Shown: in pieces, positions 14,811 through 22,856 of the stretch
Layout: every line of letters starts with the position of its first letter
How positions within the stretch are numbered: the stretch's first letter is position 1
Assembly (NCBI GenBank): GCA_015066175.1
Contig: SVOW01000015.1
Location: 1-64,000 of the forward strand
Direction: 5' to 3'
Source of the DNA: Oscillospiraceae bacterium
GTDB lineage: Bacteria > Bacillota > Clostridia > Oscillospirales > Acutalibacteraceae
Length of the DNA stretch: 64,000 bases
Made by a program: the position numbers and the translations under genes
The notes under the pieces: generated by a model
What the model saw: the letters and a program-made list of their open reading frames with translations, nothing else
What the model was told of the DNA's origin: nothing
Databases searched by the model: none

Positions 14811-17800
14811 ATGAAAAAAACAAACAAACTTATCAGTATATTACTTGCGGTGGCAATGATTCTGTCACTCGTGCCGATGAATTTATCTGTATCGGCAGCA
14901 TCTGACACAGATACAAACACCGAGCCAACCTATGTCGCTTCTGTAACTGACAAAGACGGCAACCTCATCGGCAATTATGAAACTCTTAAAGATGCTGTTA
15001 AATCTGCGGAAAGAACCGAAGACGGCACACTTACTTTGCTTGATAATATTATTGTTACAGATTTTCAGTATATCAACTCGGGTAAGTTCACAATTGACCT
15101 TAACGGCAAAACTCTCCTTCATGAAACAACGAATACTTTATGGATTGAAAAAGCAGCAGATTTAACAATTAAGGACAGCGGTGTGGGCGGTATAATTCAG
15201 ACAGATGGTGAAACTGCTATTGCAATATTGAATAAAGGCACTCTCACCATTGAATCAGGTATTATTAAAGGCGATGGTGGTATCAGTACCCATGGCACAC
15301 TTACTTTCAAAGACGGTGAAGTTGTTGCAACCGATTATTATCCTGCTATCACTAACTACGGAACAGCTTATGTTTACAACGGCACTTTTGAATCTGTAGA
15401 TGGTACTGCAATAGTCAACAACAACGATGCAACCATCTATATTTATGACGGTAAGTTCAGCGGTTACAATGCGTTTACAAACTTTAGTACAGCCTATATT
15501 GAAGATGGCGAATTTAAAGGTAATGCCTTTGCAGCATTAAGTATTAATGGCGGCACAGTTGAAGTAACCGGCGGTAGTTTTACGGGTACAGATGATGAGG
15601 ATGGTTTTTTCAGCGGCACACCCTATGGTGAATTCACAGTTTACGATGATGATATCGGAAGTCTCATTTTAAAAGGAGGCGAATTCCCTAAGGGATTCAG
15701 TGCTTTTGGTGTTACCGCAAATGAAGTTCTTGCAGACGGTTATTATTTCTGCGACGCAGACGGCAAAAAGATAACAGTTGCAGAAGATGCAACAAGCATT
15801 GAAGGCTATGTTAAGGTGAAAGAGGATGTTGCAGCATCCGTAACCGACAAAGACGGCAACCTTATCGGCAAGTATAAAACTTTTGAAGAAGCTGCTACAG
15901 CAACAAAGGCAAACCCAAACAGCACACTTAAGTTGTTAGATAACGCTGATGGTTGTTATGTCAGAGTCAATTCTCCGTTTACTCTGGACCTGAATGGTTA
16001 TACGCTTGATATGGGAGACAAAAACTTTGATATTGGTGTGGTACTTGAAGGCTATGACTGCCATCTGACTGTTACCGACACCTCTGAAACAGAAACAGGA
16101 AAAATTATAAGTGAGTCTTATTCCGGTGTATTTTTTGTGGGTTATTCAGGATCTCCCGGAAAACTTACTGTTCTTAACGGTACTGTTGAATATAATAATG
16201 AATACGGATGTGCTGTAAAATTAGAAAATAACGGTGTGCTTGAAATTAAGGGAGGCACTTTCATAAATGGTGAATCTTCTGAAATTATAATCAACAATTG
16301 GGTAGATAACTTTGAAGGCTCTGTTGATATCAGTGGCGGCACTTTCCCGGATGGCTTTGACATGAATGTATATTCATCTGATTATACAAGCACAGAAAAT
16401 TATCTCGCAGATTTACTTGCAGACGGTTATGCTTTCTATGATGAAAACGGCAAAAAACTGACTCTTGCCAAAAATGCAACATCAGTTGAAAACTATGTTC
16501 AGGTCAAGGAGCATTATATTGCTTCCGTAACTGACAAAGACGGCAACCTTATCGGCAATTATAAAACTTTTGAAGAGGCTGTTAAATCTGCGGAAAGAAG
16601 CGAAGGCAGTACACTTACTTTGCTTGATAGTATTACACTTACCGAAACTGCGACAATCTCTTCAGGCACCTTTACTCTTGACCTTAACAGCAAAACTCTG
16701 TTTAATGAAACCGCGACTACTTTATGGATTGATTCCGATGCAGACGTAACAATCAAGGATAGCGGAAAAGATGGCACAGTTCAGAACAGCGTTGAATTCG
16801 CTCATACAATCTTTAACCTCGGTACACTTACCATTGAATCAGGTTGCTTCAAGGCTATGTATTCTGCAATTAATTCTTACGGAACGCTGAAAATAAACGG
16901 CGGAACCTTTGAAGGGTCAGAATATGCTGTTTATATTTGCGAAGGTTATGTAGAAATAAACAACGGAATTTTTAAAGGAACCGTCTGGAGCTTCACAGAT
17001 TATACAATTAATGGCGGCACATTTGATGCTCACTTCGGCATCAATAAAGAAAGCGGAGTTCTTACCGTTAACGACGGTACATTTAACGACAGCAAGATTA
17101 TGATAATGAGAGGTACTGTTAATCTCAAAGGCGGCGAATTTACAAACGGTATTATCCTTAATGACGTAAACAATGATGAAGATGATCCCCAGTATCTTAA
17201 CGATCTTCTTGCAGATGGTTGTTTTTACCGTGATGCAAACGGCGAGTTTATTGAAGTTGCAGAAGATGCAACAACGATTGAAAGTTACGTTAAAGTAGTA
17301 AAAGGCGTAAATCTTTTAACAGAAGCAGATATAACTCTCAGCAAAACAGAATTTGAATTCACAGGCGAAGAAATAATTCCTGAAGTTACCGTAGTAATCG
17401 GCGGCAGAGAAGTCAATACAAGCAATTCAATTGATATCATTTACGAAAATAATATTGATGCAGGTACAGCCACAGTTACAATAAGCGGTAAAGAAGATTC
17501 AGGCTTTACAAGCAAAGTTATACGCAAATTTACAATTGCTCCGAAGAAAGTTGAAGTAATCTGGCTTTACAACACAATCGACGGCGGTGCTCTTGTTGTG
17601 GAAGCGTGTTATTATGATGTAAATAACATACCTGTTGCACTTGATGTTGAAAACGGTGTGAACACAGAACCGGGCGTATATACAGCATCAGTAGTAATTG
17701 AAGACACAAACTATGTGGCTGAAAATCTTATTTACAAATACATAATTGATGGTGATAAATCACTTTCAGGCACAGTTTCCAGTTTTGGCTCTGAAACTGA

Positions 17801-18197
17801 CGAAGTTACACTTCTCCTTTACAAATCAGGCGACAGAGAAAATGCTTACAAAACCACAGTAACAGGCAATTCTGCAGAATATGCTTTTGAAAAAATTGCC
17901 GAAGGCGAATATATCCTTGAAGTTTCAAAAGTAAACCACGCAACAAGAACTTATGAAGTTACTGTTGGTGCAGAGGGAACTGTTCAGGACGCCAGAATTC
18001 ATCTCCTTGGTGATATTAACGGTGACGGTAAAGTAATGCTGACAGACTATGCGTCAGTTCTCCGCCACGTTAAGAAAACCGAAGCTCTTGAAGGCTATGC
18101 GCTTGCTTGTGCAGACGTTGACTCAAACAGCAGAGTAATGATAACAGATTACGCAGCTATTCTTCGTCACGTTAAGAAAACAGATCCTCTCTGGTAA
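14811..18197 (+). CDS. large secreted dockerin protein with three beta-helix-like repeats
   Basis: A 1128-residue exported protein. ATG 14811 follows GAAAGGGG; the signal peptide is similar to the previous gene (KKTNKLISILLAVAMILSLV). Three units of about 230-260 residues each begin ASVTDKDGNLIGNY or GKY and end ADGY.F.D..GKK.T.AE.ATS. Inside them, short strands such as TLTIESGIIKGDGG and GTLKINGGTFEGSE suggest a right-handed beta-helix, the fold of polysaccharide-binding or -cleaving surface proteins. Ig/MBG-like domains follow (about 840-970), then the regulatory-like sandwich and a type I dockerin (DINGDGKVMLTDYASVLRHV, DVDSNSRVMITDYAAILRHV). No lyase catalytic site is clear, so adhesion or glycan binding is as likely as enzymatic action. 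A terminator follows. Confidence 0.85.
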   Translation: MKKTNKLISILLAVAMILSLVPMNLSVSAASDTDTNTEPTYVASVTDKDGNLIGNYETLKDAVKSAERTEDGTLTLLDNIIVTDFQYINSGKFTIDLNGKTLLHETTNTLWIEKAADLTIKDSGVGGIIQTDGETAIAILNKGTLTIESGIIKGDGGISTHGTLTFKDGEVVATDYYPAITNYGTAYVYNGTFESVDGTAIVNNNDATIYIYDGKFSGYNAFTNFSTAYIEDGEFKGNAFAALSINGGTVEVTGGSFTGTDDEDGFFSGTPYGEFTVYDDDIGSLILKGGEFPKGFSAFGVTANEVLADGYYFCDADGKKITVAEDATSIEGYVKVKEDVAASVTDKDGNLIGKYKTFEEAATATKANPNSTLKLLDNADGCYVRVNSPFTLDLNGYTLDMGDKNFDIGVVLEGYDCHLTVTDTSETETGKIISESYSGVFFVGYSGSPGKLTVLNGTVEYNNEYGCAVKLENNGVLEIKGGTFINGESSEIIINNWVDNFEGSVDISGGTFPDGFDMNVYSSDYTSTENYLADLLADGYAFYDENGKKLTLAKNATSVENYVQVKEHYIASVTDKDGNLIGNYKTFEEAVKSAERSEGSTLTLLDSITLTETATISSGTFTLDLNSKTLFNETATTLWIDSDADVTIKDSGKDGTVQNSVEFAHTIFNLGTLTIESGCFKAMYSAINSYGTLKINGGTFEGSEYAVYICEGYVEINNGIFKGTVWSFTDYTINGGTFDAHFGINKESGVLTVNDGTFNDSKIMIMRGTVNLKGGEFTNGIILNDVNNDEDDPQYLNDLLADGCFYRDANGEFIEVAEDATTIESYVKVVKGVNLLTEADITLSKTEFEFTGEEIIPEVTVVIGGREVNTSNSIDIIYENNIDAGTATVTISGKEDSGFTSKVIRKFTIAPKKVEVIWLYNTIDGGALVVEACYYDVNNIPVALDVENGVNTEPGVYTASVVIEDTNYVAENLIYKYIIDGDKSLSGTVSSFGSETDEVTLLLYKSGDRENAYKTTVTGNSAEYAFEKIAEGEYILEVSKVNHATRTYEVTVGAEGTVQDARIHLLGDINGDGKVMLTDYASVLRHVKKTEALEGYALACADVDSNSRVMITDYAAILRHVKKTDPLW

Positions 18198-18234
18198 TAT
18201 AACAATCAATCATTTTAATTGATCTCTTATAAAA

Positions 18235-18272
18235 AGGTCGTCTTCTTCGTTATGAAGAGGGCGATCTTTTTG
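18235..18272 (+). terminator. terminator after the dockerin genes
   Basis: A 14-bp stem with three G-T pairs (18235-18248 with 18254-18267), loop GTTAT, then TTTTTGT. It ends the nucleotidase-dockerin transcript just before repeat block C. Confidence 0.8.
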
Positions 18273-18275
18273 TAT

Positions 18276-18388
18276 AAATTATAATTTTCAACGAAAAATC
18301 CCCTCTGTCATTTCCATACGAAAATGACATCTCCCCTTACGTTTTTAAGGGGAGACTGTAGCCGTAATATGCATATAAATTATAATTT
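18276..18388 (+). repeat. block C module M1 (89 nt) with both flanking palindromes
   Basis: AAATTATAATTT at 18276-18287 and 18377-18388 enclose an 89-nt module with two hairpins (TGTCATTT/AAATGACA and CTCCCCTTA/TAAGGGGAG). The whole 113 nt is the perfect reverse complement of 27964-28076 by direct comparison. Confidence 0.95.
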
Positions 18389-18523
18389 ACCGCGGTATTA
18401 AAATCAGCATCGTAGGGGCGGATGCCAACATCCGCCCGAATAAATTCACATAAAATCTGACGGGTCGATGTAGGCATCGACCCCTACAATTTAAAATCGA
18501 ATATACATATAAATTAATAATTT
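18389..18523 (-). repeat. block C module of B1 type, inverted
   Basis: 18389-18510 is the reverse complement of B1 (9715-9836) with two differences in 122. The junction after it is imperfect (AAATTAATAATTT, 18511-18523). It shows that a module can sit in either orientation between the palindromic junctions. Confidence 0.9.
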
Positions 18524-18643
18524 GAAAAACCAGACATGGGCATCGTGCTTGTAAATCATTATAAAACCAACATCAGTGATAGCTGAAAAAATTGACTATG
18601 GGTATTTTGCTGACCAATTATTAAATCAACATCAGTGATAGCT
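18524..18643 (+). repeat. 61-nt CAGTGATAG module, two tandem copies (61 and 59 nt)
   Basis: Copy one (18524-18584) contains ATG 18535 opening MGIVLVNHYKTNISDS-stop. Copy two (18585-18643) has one inserted base before its ATG, a 3-nt deletion and an in-frame TAA. The pair ends at AAATTATAATTT (18646-18657), 95 bp before the GH89 start, and points toward that gene. Confidence 0.85.
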
Positions 18644-18676
18644 GAAAATTATAATTTGTATTTTAACAGAAAGGTG

Positions 18677-18705
18677 GTGACATTTTAAATTGTTTGTGAT
18701 ATAAT
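18677..18705 (+). promoter_or_regulatory. promoter of the GH89 operon
   Basis: GTGACA (18677-18682), a 17-nt spacer and TATAAT (18700-18705) with an extended TGTGA. It lies 33 bp after the last repeat module. Confidence 0.75.
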
Positions 18706-18738
18706 TTATTTAATTATATCTGTTTCCGGAGGAAAACA

Positions 18739-20838
18739 ATGTTAGAACTTATCAGACGCGTATCTCCTGATATCTGCGAAAAATTCTCATTTGAAATAAT
18801 CAACAAAACAACTGAAGAAGATTTTTACGGATACAAGGCAAAAGACGGCAGAATTCATCTTTTTGGCACCGATAAAGTTTGCGTGGCGAAAGCTTTCGGC
18901 AAATATCTTGAAAACTGCCTTAATATAAAATTTTCACCCTGCGGTGGCGATATTCCCGAAATAACCGATGCTCCTTTGCCTGAAAAAGAATTTTCAGCAT
19001 ATATCCCGCAGAAAATGCGTGTTTTCGGTGATTACACGCTTTATTCCAACAACGCCTGGAAATGGACTTTTGAAGATTGGGAAAAATTCCTTGATATCCT
19101 TGCAATGAACGGCGTTAATATGGCTGTTAATCTGGCAGGTAATGAGGGCGTTTATTTCTACACACTCATAAAAATGGATTTTCCGCAGGACTTTGCCCTT
19201 GAATTTATTTCAGGACCTGCTTTTTACGCCTGGCAGATGTCTAACAGACTTTATAACTACATACCGAACAAAAGCTTTGACCATATTGAAAGAAGCCTTG
19301 AAATGGGCAAAAAGGTTGTAAGCCGTATGAAAGAACTTGGCATTACGCCGATTCTTTCAACTTTTTCAGGGCTTGTGCCTGACGTTACAACAAAACTTTT
19401 TGATGCAAAAGAAGTTTCCATAAACGATAAATGGGCAGGCTTTGCAAAAACATACAGATTCAGGGTGGAAACAACTAATTTCAGAAGATTCTTCCTGAAA
19501 TATCTTGAAGTGCAGGATGAACACCTTGGCACATCTGATTATTATATGTGCAATCAGCTTTGTTCATTGAATATCGGCACAAAGAAAAAAGAAATCGCTT
19601 ACCTTGAAACTTTAGGCAAAGCACTTGATAAGGTTGCAGATTTCTACAACGAAAACGCAACACTTGTTTTCCCCAGCGACGGCTTCAGAAAAGAGTTCGT
19701 ATCTTCAGTTAAAAGATGTAAAACTCTCATTCTTGACATCGACTCTGCAATGCACAACATAACTGACGGCTTTGACGGACACGATTTTATACTTGGCAAT
19801 TCACAGCACAACAATGCTCACAACAGTATGCAGGGTGATATTGAAGAAGTGGCTTCCAATCCCTACCTTGAATGTAAAGAGCAATATGATAACACCGTGG
19901 GTGTAGGCTTTTTCCCTGAAAATTTAAGACAGAATCCTATGTTCCATACTCTTTCATTTGATATGCTTACAGAATGCGGAAAAATTGACCTTACCGAGTG
20001 GTATAAAAAATACGAAATTGCACGTTACGGAAAAACTGATGACGATGCGGAAAAAAGAATTTCACTCTACAGAAAAACCTGCTATTCAAAAGAGCACAGT
20101 GCAGTGCCTGTAGGCTCTGCTATCTGCACAAGACCACAGCTTAATTTAAGGCATACAGGAATTTATGACAGAGTTGAATCACTTTATGATAACAAAGACC
20201 TGCTTGAAATTTACCGTTCACTGGAAAAACTCGGTGCTGACACAGAAGGCTACAAATATGACCTTGTAAATATTGTAAAACAGCTTCTTGATAACGAAGC
20301 TTTCCCCCTTCACAAAGAAGTTGCTGCACTTTACAGAGAAAGAAATATGGAGCTTTTCCTTGAAAAATCAAAGAAATTCCTTGAAATTATCGACGATGCA
20401 AACGAAGTGCTTGTGTGCCATAAGTATTTTAACGCTTCATATTATATTGATGAACTGAAAAAAATAGCGGCCAACAAAGACGAGCTTACATATTTTATCA
20501 TTAACTACATCGCTTCAATCGGTCTGTGGGGACCAATGATTGAAGATAATCAGCGATATGATTATGGCTGGCAGATGCTTGGCAATTTCCTGCCATGTTA
20601 CCAGAGAGTAAGATGGGAAAAATTCTTTGAACATCTTTCCACACAGTTTAAATTCCTCGGTTTCCAGGAAAAATCAAGGAAACAGTTTTTTGACCGCGAT
20701 TCATTCACGTCAACACCATTCTACGGCGATATGGCAAGGTTTGAGCAAGGTGTAATTCTTACTTTCAACCCGCCTGAATTTGAAGAAAAAGATACAATCA
20801 GAATTTGCAACGAAACAGTAAACAAATATTTTAACTGA
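18739..20838 (+). CDS. GH89 alpha-N-acetylglucosaminidase-like protein
   Basis: A 699-residue cytosolic protein resembling NAGLU/GH89, which removes terminal alpha-linked GlcNAc from glycans such as gastric mucin. Family landmarks are seen in order: a small N-terminal alpha/beta domain (GRIHLFGTDKVCVAKAFGKYL), YTLYSNNAWKWTFEDWEKFLDILAMNGVNMAV, GPAFYAWQMSNRL, MKELGITPILSTFSGLVP, and FFPENLRQNP whose Glu394 matches the family nucleophile. The acid/base candidate is Glu319 in GFRKEF. The gap between the two Glu residues is about 75, shorter than the roughly 120-130 I recall for human and clostridial enzymes; the segment usually carrying QGW is absent. It may therefore be a divergent subgroup with altered specificity. 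CGGAGG precedes the ATG. A GlcNAc-kinase gene follows by 15 bases. Confidence 0.82.
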   Translation: MLELIRRVSPDICEKFSFEIINKTTEEDFYGYKAKDGRIHLFGTDKVCVAKAFGKYLENCLNIKFSPCGGDIPEITDAPLPEKEFSAYIPQKMRVFGDYTLYSNNAWKWTFEDWEKFLDILAMNGVNMAVNLAGNEGVYFYTLIKMDFPQDFALEFISGPAFYAWQMSNRLYNYIPNKSFDHIERSLEMGKKVVSRMKELGITPILSTFSGLVPDVTTKLFDAKEVSINDKWAGFAKTYRFRVETTNFRRFFLKYLEVQDEHLGTSDYYMCNQLCSLNIGTKKKEIAYLETLGKALDKVADFYNENATLVFPSDGFRKEFVSSVKRCKTLILDIDSAMHNITDGFDGHDFILGNSQHNNAHNSMQGDIEEVASNPYLECKEQYDNTVGVGFFPENLRQNPMFHTLSFDMLTECGKIDLTEWYKKYEIARYGKTDDDAEKRISLYRKTCYSKEHSAVPVGSAICTRPQLNLRHTGIYDRVESLYDNKDLLEIYRSLEKLGADTEGYKYDLVNIVKQLLDNEAFPLHKEVAALYRERNMELFLEKSKKFLEIIDDANEVLVCHKYFNASYYIDELKKIAANKDELTYFIINYIASIGLWGPMIEDNQRYDYGWQMLGNFLPCYQRVRWEKFFEHLSTQFKFLGFQEKSRKQFFDRDSFTSTPFYGDMARFEQGVILTFNPPEFEEKDTIRICNETVNKYFN

Positions 20839-20853
20839 AAAGGAGCCAGAAAA

Positions 20854-21972
20854 ATGACTACAGTACAGTATATCGAAGAAATCCTCACAGCTTATGATTT
20901 TGAAGGCACTTACACAGGCTACAGACACATCACAGCAGGACATATCAACACAACCTTTGCTTTGCAGTTTGATGTAAACGGTAAAAATGTGCAGTATATT
21001 GCACAGCGTATAAACACAAACGTTTTCAAAAAGCCTGACCAGCTTATGGAAAATATGGTGAATGTAACTCGTCATCTTGCAGAGAAAATCAAAGAAAACG
21101 GTGGAGATACTGAAAGAGAAACTCTTACTGCCCTTATTGCAAAAGACGGCAAACCTTATCATATTATGGCAGACGGCTCCTTCTTCAGATGCGTAAATTT
21201 CATCACTGATGCTTATTCCTGCGATACAATTGAAAATCCTCAGGTCTTCTTCAACGCAGGTGCTGCTTTCGGCGATTTTATGAGCAAACTTGCTGATTTT
21301 GACGGAAGCACTCTCCACGAAACAATACCTGATTTTCACAACACAAAACAGCGTTTCAAAAATTTCCTTGTTGCTCTTGAAGCGAATAAATCAGGCAGAA
21401 AAGACAACGTTAAAGAAGAAATCGACTTTGTTCTTCAGAGAGAAAAGGATGCTGAAAAGTTTGTGAATCTTATTGAAGAAGGCAAGCTTCCCATAAGAGT
21501 TACTCACAATGATACAAAAATCAACAATATTATGTTTGATAACCAGTCTAACCTTGGTGTTTGCATACTTGACCTTGACACGGTTATGCCCGGACTTTCA
21601 CTTTACGATTTCGGCGATGCAATACGCTCAGGTGCAGGCACTGCAGCAGAAGATGAAAAAGATGCTTCAAAAATGAAGCTTGATGTCCAGCTTTACAAAG
21701 CATATACTGAAGGTTATCTTTCAACTGCAGGCAAAAGCCTTACTCCCGAAGAAGCTGAAAACCTTGCTTTTTCAGCAAAACTCCTTACTTTTGAATGCGG
21801 TATGAGATTCCTTACTGACTATCTGGACGGCGATGTATATTTCCACACAGATTACGCAGAGCATAACCTTGTGCGTTGCAGAACACAGTTTGCACTCGTT
21901 GCCGATATTGAAAAACATATGGACGAATTAAACGAAATCACAGCAGAACTTTACGGGAGGTACAGCAAGTGA
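20854..21972 (+). CDS. N-acetylhexosamine 1-kinase-like phosphotransferase
   Basis: A 372-residue APH-fold sugar kinase closest to NahK, which phosphorylates the anomeric carbon of GlcNAc or GalNAc. The N-lobe has AGHINTTFALQFD and YIAQRINTNVF, much like bifidobacterial NahK. The catalytic loop is THNDTKINNIMFD with Asp220 as base; metal ligands are in CILDLDTVMPG (Asp240, Asp242). The C-terminal helix bundle carries FECGMRFLTDYLDGD. It is cytosolic. Placed right behind the GH89 gene it would trap the released GlcNAc as GlcNAc-1-phosphate. No GH112-type phosphorylase is present in the window, unlike the bifidobacterial galacto-N-biose operon. AAAGGAG precedes the ATG. Substrate choice is inferred. 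Confidence 0.85.
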   Translation: MTTVQYIEEILTAYDFEGTYTGYRHITAGHINTTFALQFDVNGKNVQYIAQRINTNVFKKPDQLMENMVNVTRHLAEKIKENGGDTERETLTALIAKDGKPYHIMADGSFFRCVNFITDAYSCDTIENPQVFFNAGAAFGDFMSKLADFDGSTLHETIPDFHNTKQRFKNFLVALEANKSGRKDNVKEEIDFVLQREKDAEKFVNLIEEGKLPIRVTHNDTKINNIMFDNQSNLGVCILDLDTVMPGLSLYDFGDAIRSGAGTAAEDEKDASKMKLDVQLYKAYTEGYLSTAGKSLTPEEAENLAFSAKLLTFECGMRFLTDYLDGDVYFHTDYAEHNLVRCRTQFALVADIEKHMDELNEITAELYGRYSK

Positions 21973-22829
21973 ACAAGCTAAATAAAAAGCACCTGCGTAC
22001 TGCTCTGATAATATTTGTTGTGGTGGCTGTTCTGGCTGCTTTTGTTGCACTTGTTGCTATTCCGTCTATGAAAAGGGCTGCTATTGAAAAGGCAAAAGAA
22101 GAACTTTTTCAGAATATGTATTCTTTCCCTGAAAGCGGTATAATCACTGCTGAAAACGGTTATGACAATCTGAAAAAGAATTCACTTATCTATGTCAAGG
22201 CTGCACTTCAGAGCGACGTGGATTGCGTTGAAGTTGACGTGTGCTTTGACGAAGAAGGCGTTCCTTACGTTGCGGAAAGTGCAGATAAAATCGACGAAAA
22301 CACTATGCCTCTTGAATATCTTATAAGTTTCTTCCATGAAGAAACATCAAATTCCGGTTCAAGACGTCACCACCTTAATCTGCACCTGACAGATGCTGCC
22401 AACCTTAAAGAAGTGGGCAGGATTGTGGAAAGCTATGAAATGACAGACTACTGTTTCCTGACAGGTATCAATGTCAATCAGGCAAAATTTGTCCGCACAA
22501 GCTGTAACGTTAATTTCTATATTGACTATGAAATCGATAAAAACAGAGTAAATGACCCTGAATATCACAGCATGATTCTTTCCGACCTTGGCCGTACAGG
22601 TGCAATAGGAATAAACTGCAAAATCGACAATTTCACCCATGAACTTTCAGTAATGCTCAAAGAAAACTGGTATAAAATTTCTTTTTACGATGTGGAAGAT
22701 GAACTTGATATCATCAAGGCCATCAGTTTTTATCCCAATCAGATAATCACATCTAACCCTGAATATGCACGTCTTATTCTCATTGAGTGGAATGCAAAAG
22801 CACCATCAAGTGACATTATCTTTTCTTAA
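21969..22829 (+). CDS. membrane-anchored glycerophosphodiesterase-like protein lacking key residues
   Basis: 286 residues with one transmembrane helix near residues 10-32 (TALIIFVVVAVLAAFVALVAI) and the rest outside. The body resembles a GDPD TIM barrel: ENGYDNLKKNSL where the family has HRG..ENT, DCVEVDVCFDEEGVPYV matching the EhDV metal strand, and MPLEYLISFF. The first catalytic His (HRG) is replaced and the second His is not evident, so enzyme activity is doubtful. It starts at GTG 21969, overlapping the kinase stop by four bases, with GGGAGG upstream, which implies translational coupling to GlcNAc handling. It could be a binding or sensing relative of GDPD. The fold assignment is moderate. 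Confidence 0.6.
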   Translation: MNKLNKKHLRTALIIFVVVAVLAAFVALVAIPSMKRAAIEKAKEELFQNMYSFPESGIITAENGYDNLKKNSLIYVKAALQSDVDCVEVDVCFDEEGVPYVAESADKIDENTMPLEYLISFFHEETSNSGSRRHHLNLHLTDAANLKEVGRIVESYEMTDYCFLTGINVNQAKFVRTSCNVNFYIDYEIDKNRVNDPEYHSMILSDLGRTGAIGINCKIDNFTHELSVMLKENWYKISFYDVEDELDIIKAISFYPNQIITSNPEYARLILIEWNAKAPSSDIIFS

Positions 22830-22856
22830 TTTTCTTATAAAAGGCAGAGATGTAAA

